This document shows, piece after piece, positions 10,324 to 20,667 of a DNA stretch of 64,000 nt. Below the pieces are notes generated by a model. It ran no database searches and was not told the origin of the DNA. It saw only the letters and a list, made by a program, of their open reading frames with translations. Origin of the DNA: Dactylorhiza incarnata (taxonomy: Eukaryota > Streptophyta > Magnoliopsida > Asparagales > Orchidaceae); the NCBI GenBank assembly GCA_033032865.1, contig JAWHQI010000329.1:2232001-2296000 (forward strand), given 5' to 3'. Made by a program: the position numbers and the translations under genes. The first letter of the stretch is position 1, and each line of letters begins with the position of its first letter.

Positions 10324-11643
10324 TCAGTACTCCACCCAAACCCATCGACCTCGCTTTCGCGACCCGGCTTCTGGGGGCATTCGCTGACGATAGTATGTCA
10401 TCATGTTGGTGATCTCGTGCGAAGCCAGTTGGAGCTGGTCCCGGGCTCTCGCCGCGTGCCTTTCAGGCGACAGCTCCCCACCTTCGCCCCCCAGTCGCTC
10501 CACCGTCGCGAGAAGCCGCGAGTAGTCCCTCCGGAGTTCCTTCAGCTCGCGCTTGATCTCCAGCTTCTCCTCGTCCACCTGGCCGGCAGCATTTCGCTGG
10601 AGGTGGATAAGCTTCCCAAAGATCTCCGTGATTCGCTCCTTCAGGGTCACGTGGTCAGATGAGTCACCCAAGAAGTCAGCGAGATCACCTGGGGAGGGAA
10701 GGGGCGAGAGCACCCCGTCTTCCCCCTCATAGTAGGACTCAGGGGGGGAGACCTCCCGATACCCTATGAGATTATAAAAGGATCAGTACGATGAAGTTAG
10801 CGAATGCGGCAAGGACAAGATAGAGGCCTGACCTGGGGTGGGTACCCTGTGGCCTGAGGGGCGAGAAGTATGGGGGTGTACTCCGGGCAACCCGGCGAAA
10901 GGGGGAAAACCTTCCCTTTTCCGGGGCGGAAAGGCGGTGGAGGAGGAGCCTGATCATCCGCCGGGGGATTCGCGCTATCTTCAGCACGGAGGTGCTGACC
11001 CGGCTCCCGCTCGGGGTAGACCCTCTGTTCATTCGCTGTAACAGAAGGGTTCCGCTGGGTTGGGGAAGGTGGAAGAATAGTGTCCCGTAGCGAGACGTCA
11101 GGGTTGAGGGCTGCGAAAAGTTGAGGGTCAGAAACAAGCCATCTCAAAGGTAAATCGGAAGGGTTCCAAAACTTACTGGACTGAAGTACGGTCTCGCCCG
11201 GAGGAGGGGGAGGAGCCAGGTCCGGGTTAGGGGGAGGAGCTAGGTCCAGATCTGGAGGAGGCCCCTCAGACTCGGGGGGTGGCGCCGCGACACTATTCAA
11301 GACGACCACGTGGTCGTCCTCTGGCACCGAGGTCCCCTGCGAGTGGTCAAAGCAATTTTGGAATAAGGGTCCGAACTAAAAGGTAAGGCGGGAGGAATTC
11401 CCATACCTGGGTCCCGAGGTCAACAGGAGTGCGCGCTGGAGATTCAACCACGGTCTCGCCTCTTTGACGATTCAGCCGAATCGTCTTGGCTCGCCGCGAG
11501 ACGTAGGGGGCGCTCGGGTCTCGCTTAGATGTCAGCCAGGGAGCGAATCTGGCAGTTTTCGGGGCGGTTGCAACCTGGGCCGCGGCCAGGCGCTCGATCA
11601 TCTCTTGCGAGAGGGGTTTCGCGGAAGGCTTATGAGAAGACAT
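10324..11643 (-). CDS. Antisense gene A of Tat element 1: Pro-rich/coiled-coil protein
   Basis: A second minus-strand gene upstream of gene B. Exon 1 is 11407-11643 (79 codons, starting MSSHKPSAK) with donor CAG/GTATGG. Exon 2 is 10833-11336 (168 codons, acceptor GCAG, strongly Pro-rich, including LAPPPPPGE) with donor CAG/GTCAGG. Exon 3 ends at the TGA at 10324 and encodes a charged helical region (about 10380-10710). The start of exon 3 is not settled: the best-looking acceptor (ATAG before 10763) breaks the frame, while AG sites before 10752, 10737 or 10725 keep it. So this copy has either an alternative acceptor or a small lesion. I recognise no known domain. Gene A of element 2 has the same plan and splices cleanly. 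Confidence 0.65.
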
Positions 11644-11724
11644 TGGAAGTGGCGAAAGGTCAAGAGAGAGAAGAAATCTTGAGCCGAAATGTGGAAGTGG
11701 TCCAGAAAAACCTGACACGGGATG

Positions 11725-11734
11725 TATATATATA
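11725..11734 (-). promoter_or_regulatory. TATA box of antisense gene A (element 1)
   Basis: TATATATATA on the minus strand, about 80 bases upstream of the proposed ATG at 11643. Element 2 has TATATATA at 53703-53710, 48 bases before its gene A ATG. Confidence 0.6.
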
Positions 11735-11835
11735 GGATAACGGTGGGACCCACAAAATCTTGCGGGGTCCACTCAACAAGCACTCACCAAATAAGGGGTT
11801 GGACTGTTCTTTCCGAGTGGACGAGCCACTCGCAA

Positions 11836-11848
11836 AGAGCGGAGATTG
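11836..11848 (+). other. Polypurine tract of Tat element 1
   Basis: The purine-rich stretch AGAGCGGAGATTG lies directly before the 3' LTR start. The reverse-strand element 2 has AGAGCGGGGATTG at the same place (53580-53592), which supports its role as plus-strand primer. Confidence 0.7.
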
Positions 11849-12529
11849 TGTACAACCCGTATTTGGCGAGTGGGTCCCTCGAGTCAGTTGATGGGACAGG
11901 GGTCAGCCAGACCATTCGCCCGTACCGAGACAGGAAAAAGGATCTCCAGATTAGTGGGGGTAGGCTGCAGGCGAGAGGGAGCCTGACGAGTGGTGCCTCC
12001 ACGGACCATTCGCTCAGGGGCTTGAGCATTCGCCCAGTCAAGCGGGAACTCGGCGAGTGGTTCCCTCACGGACCACTCGCCCAGAAGGCAGTGAGGAGGA
12101 AATGACCATAATACCCCTTGTGGTCTGCATATAGCCCTTCAGAACAGCGGAGTTAGGCTATTCGTAGACCAATTTGGGGTGCGTTTAGTAAAATTAAAAG
12201 GCGGATTCATGCTATTTGCAGACCAGCCTAAGAAAAACTATAAATAGACCCTTAAGGGCACCTTGGAGGAGATCCGATTTTGAGAGAATCATCTCCTCTA
12301 GGCTAGTTTTGGTTGGCAGCCAGTGCCCTCCAGGGTGCCCGGTTGAGCTTTGGTTTGGGAGGGGAAGCTCTCTAAGATCTTCCGGGTGTGTGGCGGGACC
12401 TCCTCGCTTCAGCCTTGGGTCTATTCCGTTTCCAGCATCCACCGTCAAGAGAGTCTAGTGAAGGAGAAATAAGCATCGGCTACACCCCCAGTGGGTCCGA
12501 ACTCAAGAGACCAGTTGCTGGTTTCAACA
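11849..12529 (+). repeat. 3' LTR of Tat element 1 (681 bp)
   Basis: Runs from TGTACAACCC to GGTTTCAACA, the termini shared by the other Tat LTRs here. A TATA box (CTATAAATAG, 12238-12247) would drive the sense transcript. Between about 12118 and 12230 it holds three copies of a word related to TGCGAATAGC in both orientations, also found in unrelated elements of the window. Confidence 0.92.
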
Positions 12530-12544
12530 GTCTTCTCTTTTCTC

Positions 12545-12999
12545 CCAACCCGACACCTTATCAAGGGATGATGACCATACCATAGAACAAAATAACACAC
12601 GAGTTGTTGCAAGTGATGATATTGGCTCAGCTACACCTGGTCAAAGTTCCCAAAGCAGAGTTGATTTAAAAAGAAAACGCACGGGGAAGAAACTGGATAT
12701 GAGGGTAAAACAGGTTATGCTATCACATGTTGAGAAGTTATGCTCCTCTTCTGATGTTATTATGCAGCGTGTTGCAGCACCCGTTGTTCCACCAAGTATA
12801 TATCTACTGCGAGAGGCTATTCAGGAACTAGAGAAATATCCAGAGATCTTTGAGAACAGAAGGATTTATCATTTTGCTACAGCCCATTTCCAAACCCCGG
12901 TGAATCGAGTGACATTCATGAGTATACAAGAGGATAGGATGGTGGAATGACTCAAGACCCACTACATGAATTCACTTAACTGATGCACTGTTAGAACAG
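12545..12999 (+). pseudogene. PIF/Harbinger ORF1 (Myb/SANT-like accessory protein), C-terminal remnant
   Basis: The frame reads a Lys/Arg-rich stretch (LKRKRTGKKLDM) and then a helical C-terminal domain with VVPPSIYLLREAIQELEKYP, typical of the plant Myb/SANT-like proteins that accompany PIF transposases and help the transposase bind DNA. The reading frame meets TGA at 12948-12950, just after EDRMVE, where a Trp codon is likely ancestral. The N-terminal DNA-binding half is missing because Tat element 1 inserted directly upstream. The identification rests on the conserved C-terminal pattern and on the transposase that follows. Confidence 0.6.
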
Positions 13000-13002
13000 A
13001 CT

Positions 13003-14049
13003 CACAGGTTAAAGGGTACACAAAGAACTCAAGCTAGTGATATATTGGCAATCACAATATGTATTTTGGGTCACAATGAAACATTCAGGAAAGCAAGTGA
13101 ACGATTTCAACATTCTACGGAGACTATAAATCGGTTATTCATGATAAGACTCCGAGCTCTGACTAATCTGTCCATGAACATCATAGCTCCTACTGATCCT
13201 CAGTTTCATGTTATTCCTTTACACATAAAAAATGATGAAAGATATATGCCATTTTTTACAGATTGTGTCGGAGCTATTGATGGCACACATGTTGATGCAC
13301 ACATACCTGTTGAAAATCAAGTGTCGTACATTGGTCGTCATGGAAGTCCAACTCAAAATGTGATGGTTGTATGCGACTTTAATATGTGTTTTACTTACGT
13401 TGTTCCTGGTTGGGAAGGTTCTGCACATGACACCCGCTTATACCATCGTGCAGTAAGGAATCCGTTGAGTAAATTTCCATTTCCACCTGAAGGTACAGAT
13501 TCTCTGTTTTACATATATTATTTTATTTGTTCTATGTGACTACTGTCTAATCTTTTCTAATATTGAAAGTAAATATTATCTTGTCGATACTGGTTATCCA
13601 TTAGAAAAAAGGCTTCTGAAACCTTTTTCGGAAACTAGATATCACTTGCCGGACTTCGCTCGGGGTAATCGACCAATAGTGTGATCGAAAGGAGATTTGG
13701 TGTATGAAAGAAAAAATGGGGCATACTAAGCAAAATGCCTTCGTTTGATTTTTCAAAGCAGTGTGTCGTTTTGGTCGCTACGATGACCCTACATAACTTC
13801 ATTAGACGACATTCATCTCGTTCTGACCCAGAGTTCGATGTATGTGATGAGAACGAAAGCTTTGTTCATGCAGAGGCGTACGTACTACAACCAAACAATT
13901 GTCCAAGAATAATTGATCCAAACCCGAATATTGCACCTAGTATATTTGAAGGAACGAGAGCTACTGAAATGTCAAACATCGGGGACTTCATAGCAGATCA
14001 ACTGACGGAATATCACAGATATGAAACATTGAGGGGTTTAATTTTGTAA
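13003..14049 (+). pseudogene. PIF/Harbinger DDE transposase (HARBI1-like, DDE_Tnp_4 family)
   Basis: Recognised by CVGAIDGTHVDAHIP (first Asp), QNVMVVCDF (second Asp), GWEGSAHDTR and, after an intron-like gap at about 13491-13572, the frame YYLVDTGYP...ETRYHLPDF, followed by ERRFGV, MPSFDF and MTLHNFIRR. In the family these lie in one protein that cuts and joins transposon ends. Breaks: the N-terminus is short; the intron acceptor appears to have lost its AG (the bases before GTAAATATTAT read GAAA); a stretch before ERRFGV is deleted; TGA follows FGV. It is not functional. Confidence 0.85.
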
Positions 14050-14235
14050 ACTATATTACCTATAAAATTATATAATTGATTAATTACATTACTCTTTTAC
14101 TATGCAGTTGAGGTTCGATGATCGAAAGCATTGCTGCATGTTCGAGGCAGATCACATTTACGAGTTTTGTTTTGGAAAAACCTATTTAATTAGTGTGTTT
14201 TATTTTATAGTAGAATATCAAAGTGCTTACTATTT

Positions 14236-14240
14236 ATGTA
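14236..14240 (+). other. Target-site duplication ATGTA (left copy) of the solo LTR
   Basis: ATGTA at 14236-14240 is repeated at 16231-16235, directly flanking the solo LTR. Confidence 0.85.
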
Positions 14241-14329
14241 TGATGTGCACCTGTAAGGACGATACGGGATGCGGTCTCACAAAACGTATCCGGATGGGTA
14301 CCGCGGAGCACGCAAGCGTCACACATTAA

Positions 14330-14565
14330 TCGTCGCGCCAAAAGGGCGCAGCAACTATGACGCCAAAATGGCGCGGCATTCGCCGTGCCAAAAGGGCGCG
14401 ACATTCGTCGCACCAAAAGAGCGCGGCAACTACGCGCCAAAACGGTACGACATTCGCCGCGCCAAAAGGGCGCGGCAACTACGCGCCAAAACGGCGCGGC
14501 ATCCGCCGCGCCAAGGGGGCGCGGCATCCGCCGCGCCAAAGGGGCGCGGCAACGGGGCGCGGCAT
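14330..14565 (+). repeat. GC-rich palindromic tandem array in the solo LTR
   Basis: About nine imperfect copies of a unit built on GCGCCAAAAGGGCGCGGC, each with a short inverted repeat (GCGCC...GGCGC). Short open frames across it on both strands are repeat peptides, not genes. Confidence 0.8.
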
Positions 14566-14689
14566 TGCCGCACCCCCCATTTACCTAGGGGGGGTGCGCC
14601 ATTGCCGCACCCCCATCACCCAAATAATAAGCGCTGACCAAGTCAGCGCCCATTCATGGGTTAATTAGAGCACTCCCTAATTAAGCTTT

Positions 14690-14805
14690 AATAACTCCCC
14701 CATGGGGAGTTATCTTCATTGCCACGTTAATAACTCCCCATGGGGAGTTATTATTTATTAATTTAATCATCAAATTAATAACTCCCCAATTAGGGAGTTA
14801 CTAAT
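14690..14805 (+). repeat. Three AATAACTCCC/GGGAGTTATT inverted repeats
   Basis: Three palindromes of the type AATAACTCC..GGAGTTATT lie within about 110 bases (near 14690, 14730 and 14780). They are upstream of the LTR TATA box and could be transcription-factor sites or hairpins; nothing in the sequence decides this. Confidence 0.75.
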
Positions 14806-15877
14806 CCTAGCACCATGATAAAATTCCTATTTGGGTGTGCGTCACCATCTATAATCGGGGAGGTCGCGCAGCGACTGTCGCGGGGGCCGTATCGCATTTA
14901 ATCATCATGCGTTCATATGCATTCCCTTGTCGTCATTATGATAAGCGTCGTCCATCGTCATCACCGTTGCGATACTCACCACCACATCCTTCGTCACCAA
15001 AGCCTTCATGCTTACGACGCGCTCACAACACCTCCCAAGTCCACGTTCAGGTGCGCGCGGAGCACCCCCGAGTGCACGTCGCGCGTCGAACGCCTCTGCA
15101 TTCACTGCGCGCTCAGAACGCCTCACCGTTCGTTGCGCACTCCGAACGCTTCCCCGCGCGCTCACAACGCTCACGCGTTCGTTGAACGCTCAGAACGTTT
15201 CCGGGTTCGTTGCGCGCTCGGAATGCCTCTGAGCACGCTCAGAACATTCTCACATTTCCGACTCGCTCACTTTTCCGACTCGGCTCGCTCACTTTTTGTC
15301 TTTTCAGCTTCTGATCACTTTTCAGGAACAACTTGTCTCCTTTCCTCGAAGGGCAGGATGGTCATTTACGAAAAATGATGATCCGTGGGCTCTGAACCGG
15401 AAAATATGATTCGTCCTCCCAGGTGGTTATGGTGGTTACAACGGCAAAATTACCGGGCTACCCCCGACCAAAGCTATAAAAGGACCCCCTAGGCTTCATT
15501 TGAGAGGACCTTGCCTTCTGGACCAGGGAGAGCTCCTTGAAGATTTCCACGGATTTCTCCTTCGGCGCTTGAAGATCTTCTTCGTGGACTTGAAGTTTTC
15601 CTTCGTCCCGAAAGGCGACTCGGCAGTCTCACTTTCGTCCTCACGAAAGCGGACACAACAATCTCACTTTCGTCTTCACGAAAGCGGACACAGCAATCTC
15701 ACTTTCGTTCTCACGAACGCGGACACAACAGTCTCACTTTCGTTCTCACGAAAGCGGACAAGGCAGTCTCACTTTCGTCTCACGAAAGCGGACAAGGCAT
15801 TCTCACTTCCGTTCTCCACCATTCTCAGAAGGAAAAGACTTAGTTTTTCCGAGAGGTGGTCTGTCACCCTCGTAACG

Positions 15878-15981
<104 letters not shown>

Positions 15982-16473
15982 AATATTGTAACGAGCGGCG
16001 GCCTGTCGCGCTCGAATTCTAAACACCAGATTGTAATCCATCAGAAGATAGTGAAGTTTGGTCGGCACAACTCCGACCACGTGGTTTTTTACCCTTTCCG
16101 GGTTTTCCACGCTAAAAAGTCCAAGTGTAATCAACGAATTTCTCTGTGACTGTTTGCGCGCTTAGTTCGCTCCCGAGCTAAGGTGGTTCAAGTAAACCGG
16201 TCTACCAAGAGCCCTAAGCGACCCGCAACAATGTACACTAAGTTAATTTATTATAATTAATTGTTGTTTATCTCTAATTTAAAAAAAAAAAATTCAAAAC
16301 GCACAGCTGTTTTGCCAAACAGCTTAACAGCTTCTCCGTTTGAAACAACACTGCAACAACTGTTCATCCAAACAGATTCACAGATTCTGCCACCACACTG
16401 CAAAACAGCTGATTATTCCACCACTGCTTCCCCCACTGTTTCTCCAGTCGCTGCAGCTGCGCCAAACAGAGCC

Positions 16474-18294
16474 TTCGTTTGACCCCACGACTTATTTGCT
16501 CCGGTGAGTTTCGTCAAAAATGCCATTATCATAGAATGTATGTTTGGCAAGACAAATGTTATGACCGCTACCCAAGAAAATGAACTAATTTCGATCATAA
16601 AATGCATGATTTTTTAGGTGAGGTCGAGCGTTCACGAACGACGGTTCATGAGCCTCCACCACCGCAAACGAAGCCTTAGAGAAGGGGTTAGACTCGGTCC
16701 TGTTCATGAGAAGCGTCAACTTGAACACATGTCGTGTTTGATTCCCGCTAGCTCTCCGGTCGCAATCCTCACGTTTTAATTTTTCTTTTATTTCATCGTC
16801 GTTCGCAATCCCTACCAGGAACCTCCAGTAGCTCGCTTTTGTCTCTTTTTCCATCGACGGTGGCTAGGAGCAAGAGATCAGTCGATCCGTTCTTCATCGT
16901 CAAAAGTACTGCTCTGACCAGCCTCGAAGAGCACTTCCGGCGGCTGCAGCAACCGACGAGGAGGTCACGGCTCCATCTCTTTATGAAGTGGAATTTTGGA
17001 CTTTTGACACTCTGCACTACCTAAAATGGGCTCTTTGGCATTTTGCGCAATCTAATTTGATTTTTGACACTTTGCACCCTCAAAAGCTATTAATGGAGCA
17101 CTTTGCACCCTCTTCTTATATCAGATTTTTTTTTCTCATTAATAGTAAATCCAAAAATTTAAATATAGAGGGGTATTTAGGTCTTATAAATAGTAAATCC
17201 TAATATTTGAATTTGTTGTTTGGTGGAATGTACTTATATATATGCATTGCTTCTATCTATTTCTGTGCCAATATTTGAGCATTTAAAATTATTAAACTTT
17301 GCAAACAAATTGAATAAATCAATTCACTTGTATGACACGTATTATTTCCAAATGTAAAATAATTTCATATGCTTTTTATTCGCAGACCATTATTTTTTTC
17401 TTAGATATCCAAAGCATGCATGCCATATGTAACGATGACGCATTTAAATTTTCTATTCGCAACTCATTTAATTTTCTTTTCTTTGGTATGCAAAGATTGT
17501 CGTAGTTTGTAATGATTGCTGATATGTACGCTAAAATCAAATATTTTTGGATGGATTTAAAATTGTATTTCGTTGTTAATGTGATATCAATGATATCTAG
17601 GACATGTGCCAATTTTTTAGGACGCATTATCATTCTTCCAACAATTAAAGAGTAAGAATGTCGTTTCGTGGAATGTTAGGGTTGCAAACATTGGATATGT
17701 TTTCATAAAAAATAATGATTTTTCTTTTTTTTAACCAAAAAATAGATTATAATTTGTAATATTAGAGTTATAGTGATAAAATAAAAATTTTGAAGATACA
17801 ATTTCATTAATGTCTACAAACTATGTAATTCACAAAGAGTATTAACTCTTGCACATTTACAACGCCATAAAATCCACTAGAATAAGAGTAAATAAGATTA
17901 ATTGTTCATCCAAATATCCATCTCCGCAATTCAAACTATCAATTGAAGTCATCAAATCCTGCAATAAAATATTCAAAATTTAGTCAAAGGTAGTATTATA
18001 AGGAAATAACAAAATGTTAGAAATCCACATATTATTACCACCTGTTCAAAAAGTTGGAAATGATAGATTTGCTGGTTCAGTAAATATTTCTTGTGTAGTA
18101 GAAACCTTCTTCTTTACCTACATGAAAAAAATAATATTATGTTATTTTAATACATCAAGTTATCAACAAGTATTGAAATTAAATTAATTAATAGTGAACT
18201 AACCGGTATCTTTGATCTTGAACCTTACAACATAGTGTATTAGTATAACCTTACAACATAGAGTAAATAAGATTAATTATGTTATTGCATGAGT
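16474..18294. other. AT-rich intergenic sequence without recognised features
   Basis: No gene, RNA or terminal-repeat pair could be supported. The reverse strand near 17380 holds a GGTCTGCGAATA word shared with several transposons here. A short stretch around 16625-16680 resembles 25100-25170 (both end in CAAACG.AGCCTT on plus), perhaps ends of an old MITE. An 11-base direct repeat, CCTTACAACAT, lies near 18230 and 18250. Confidence 0.5.
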
Positions 18295-19759
18295 CGAACC
18301 GAGTGTTTCTCATCGCGGCCTCGACCGGACCAGCAGGGAGGCTCCAACTTTTATGGTCGGTCTTAATCCTTCTGCTAAGTAGCTTCACGCTACCGCTCAC
18401 GCTTGTTCCTCGGGAAGCGCTCTCGCTCGCCCCTGCTCCGCGGGAAGCGCTCCCGCTCGTTCCTACTCCGCAGGGAGTGCTTCCCCTCCCGCCTGCTCCG
18501 CGAGAGGCACTCCCAATCGCTCCTGCTCCGCGGGAAGGGCTCTCGTGCTCCCGCTCCCCGGGAAGGGCTCTCGTGCTCCTGCCCGCTCCTGCTCCGCGGG
18601 AGGCGCTCTCGCGCTCCGGCTCGGTCCTGCTCCGCGGGAGGCGCTCCCGCTCGCTCCAGCTCCGCGGGAGGCGCTCCCGCTCGCTCCAGCTCCGCGGGAG
18701 GCGCTCTCGCGCTCCCGCTCGCTCCAGCTCCGCGGGAGGCGCTCTCGCGCTCCCGTTCCCTCCTGCTCCGCTCGCTCCTGCTCCGCGGGAGGCGCTCTCG
18801 CGGCGCTCCCGCTCGCTCCCGCTCCACGGGAGGCGCGCTCTCGTGCTCCCGCTCTCTCTTGCTCCGCGGGAGGCGCTCTCGCGCTCCCGCTCGCTCCTGC
18901 TCCGCGGGAGGCGCTCTCGCGCTCCCGCTCGCTCCTGCTCCGCGGGAGGCGCTCTCGCGCTCCCGCTCCGCTCCAGGCCGCTCCGCAGCGCTCCGCTCCA
19001 GGCCGCTCCGCAGCGCTCCGCTCCAGGCCGCTCCGCAGCGCTCCGCTCCAGGCCGCTCCGCAGCGCTCCGCTCCAGGCCGCTCCGCTCCAGGCCGCTCCG
19101 CAGCGCTCCGCTCCAGGCCGCTCCGCAGCGCTCCGCTCCAGGCCGCTCCGCAGCGCTCCGCTCCAGGCCGCTCCCCAGCGCTCCGCTCCAGGCCGCTCCC
19201 CAACGCTCCGCTCCAGGCCGCTCCGCAGCGCTCCGCTCCAGGCCGCTCCGCAGCGCTCCGCTCCAGGCCGCTCCGCAGCGCTCCGCTCCAGGCCGCTCCG
19301 CAGCGCTCCGCTCCAGGCCGCTCCGCTCCGCTCCGCTCCGCTCCGCTCCAGGCCGCTCCGCTCCGCTCCGCTCCGCTCCGCTCCGCTCCGCTCCGCTCCG
19401 CTCCGCTCCGCTCCGCTCCAGGCCGCTCCGCTCCAGGCCGCTTTGCCGAGTTCCACGCTCAAAGCTGTCTCCAAGCACGCTACCCCACCCTCGACTCCCG
19501 AGGACTTGGCGGACTTAGCAAAATATTTGTAACGAGCGGTGACCTGTCACCCTCGAAAATAACTCTGTAACTCACAAAGCTAGTGGATCATTCAGAACTG
19601 GGCTAGGCCCCGTGGTTTTTCCCCTTTCTGGCTTTTCCACGTAAAAATCTTATTGTCTACTGTTGGTTCTCTCTTTTGACTATTTGCGCGTTCAACTCAC
19701 TCTCGAGCTAAGACGGTTCAGCTCGACCAGTTTAGGAGAGCGTTGAACGACCCGCAACA
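18295..19759 (+). repeat. LTR fragment of the CCGCAACA-ending Gypsy superfamily, left border unclear
   Basis: The right end GAACGACCCGCAACA, the TAACGAGCGGTGACCTGTCA block (19530) and the GTGGTTTTTCCCC block (about 19612) match the solo LTR at 14241-16230 in order and spacing. The left border was not found: no TG start with a matching 5-bp duplication (right flank ACAAC) is convincing. No primer-binding site follows, so it is a solo or truncated LTR. Confidence 0.65.
18395..19445 (+). repeat. GC-rich arrays: ~38-bp units, 25-bp units, then (GCTCC)n
   Basis: Three successive arrays: about 14 copies of a 38-bp unit containing TGCTCCGCGGGAGGCGCTC (18400-18960), about 14 copies of a 25-bp unit containing CTCCGCTCCAGGCCG (18960-19320), and a (GCTCC)n run (19320-19425). 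They generate frames of more than 300 codons on both strands (Arg/Ser/Ala/Gly peptides), which I regard as spurious. Confidence 0.92.
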
Positions 19760-19802
19760 ACAACAAACTTGCTTATAAAATGAAAAAAACTTTAAAAATT
19801 GT

Positions 19803-19873
19803 TGACAGTAGGAATCGAACCCAAGACCACCTAATTAAAAGATGACTCTCTACCAACTGAGCTAAGATGATTA
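19803..19873 (-). pseudogene. tRNA-Lys(UUU)-like relic
   Basis: The minus strand reads TTAGCTCAGTTGGTAGAG (D arm), an anticodon region CTTTTAA, and GGGTTCGATTCC (T arm). The T stem pairs at four of five positions, but the acceptor strands I aligned do not pair, so it is not a working tRNA. It could be a degenerate tRNA copy or a tRNA-derived piece of a transposon; a hAT end lies 140 bases away. Confidence 0.55.
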
Positions 19874-19964
19874 TTTTCATCTAAAATTTCAGTATTTTTA
19901 TTATTAGGTAACTATCTGTCATAGTAAATTACACTGTTTTCTATTACTGGAAAATAATGTTTTT

Positions 19965-20016
19965 AGAATTCAGTGTGGGCGGCCGCCCACACTAGACCCT
20001 ATGTGAGTCCGCCCCT
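19965..20016. mobile_element. hAT-type terminal repeat (single end)
   Basis: The reverse strand starts CAGGGGCGGACTCACATAGG and has a GGGCGGCCGCCC palindrome nearby, as in many plant hAT elements. The partner end was not found, so the extent is unknown. Compare the CAGGGGCGGATTTAGAGG end at 46527. Confidence 0.4.
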
Positions 20017-20158
20017 GGATGTAAGAGGTGCAGAAGGCAAACACACACTCATAGAATATTCTTCAAAACCCAGAGAAGAAGCTCATTTTACTGAGGATTG
20101 AAATCAATGAATTTATGTTATACACTTGTTACAAAGCAAACTCAAAACATGCAGACAA

Positions 20159-20527
20159 TGTTGAAAGGTAATCAAGACATCAACGTTAATAATCCAGATC
20201 ACCTGCAAAGCATCAGCAAAGAAGTCATAACCACCGAAAACAACTTCCCAATGAAACCTGACCGACAGCTTTTTTGTTTCTTGAAAGGAGCAACTGTGAA
20301 TTTTTCTATCATTTGTTTTATGTCCAAGTTGTTTTGCTTTTGTCTTTTACTGTTTGTAGCCATCCTGCAGCCATATAAAAGAGTTGCAGTTGTAAGGGTG
20401 GTATTATTCCTTCTAATTTTCCTGTAGCTGTGTAATGTGTGTGCTGTATTTCCTTTTCAGTGATCAATGAATGTCCAGTAGTACCGTCTACTTTCCCAAA
20501 TTACTTGCTTTATGTCTATTTTCTACA
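20159..20527 (+). repeat. Ty1/Copia 5' LTR (369 bp) followed by initiator-Met PBS
   Basis: Runs from TGTTGAAAGG to TTTTCTACA and is followed at 20528 by TGGTATCAAAGCC, one base away from the usual tRNA-iMet primer site TGGTATCAGAGC. A gag start (ATG at 20638, MASSSNMRVM) follows, as in plant Copia elements. The rest of that element has been replaced by a Tat fragment after about 20667. Confidence 0.7.
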
Positions 20528-20637
20528 TGGTATCAAAGCCAGATTGTGGGTGCATGTGTCTTGCTATCCACCATCAGATCTAGTGGAAATCTGTGTGTAG
20601 TTCTGTTCTTTCTTCCCTTCTCACTAGTGTTCCTCAT

Positions 20638-20667
20638 ATGGCTTCATCTAGCAATATGCGAGTAATG
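20638..20667 (+). pseudogene. Copia gag start, truncated after about 10 codons
   Basis: ATG at 20638 opens a frame beginning MASSSNMRVM about 110 bases behind the Copia primer-binding site. The coding sequence ends at the junction with the reverse-strand Tat pol fragment (about 20668). Too short to assign to a lineage. Confidence 0.45.

Larger units (their letters stand above)
1..12529 (+). mobile_element. Tat-lineage Ty3/Gypsy retrotransposon, element 1 (5' LTR cut by window edge)
   Basis: The order is 5' LTR end, primer-binding site, one gag-pol frame, an 87-bp tandem array, two antisense genes, a purine tract and a 3' LTR. The last 105 bases of both LTRs are visible (1-105 and 12425-12529) and differ at one position, which suggests a recent insertion. 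The pol carries two RNase H domains, a hallmark of the Tat lineage, and antisense extra ORFs behind pol are known from that lineage (for example Grande). Element length without the missing part of the 5' LTR is 12.5 kb. The right flank begins GTCTT; the left target-site copy lies outside the window. The target is a decayed PIF/Harbinger transposon. Confidence 0.92.

Noticed and set aside
18251..19570. Frames of 340-417 codons on both strands, rich in Arg, Ser, Ala and Gly
   Set aside because: By-products of GC-rich 38-bp, 25-bp and 5-bp tandem repeats inside an LTR.
19760..19875. Functional tRNA-Lys gene
   Set aside because: The acceptor stem does not pair and the T stem has a mismatch; annotated as a relic instead.
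20098..20665. Two hydrophobic small ORFs (109 and 64 codons)
   Set aside because: They overlap a Copia LTR and its primer site; no family resemblance.
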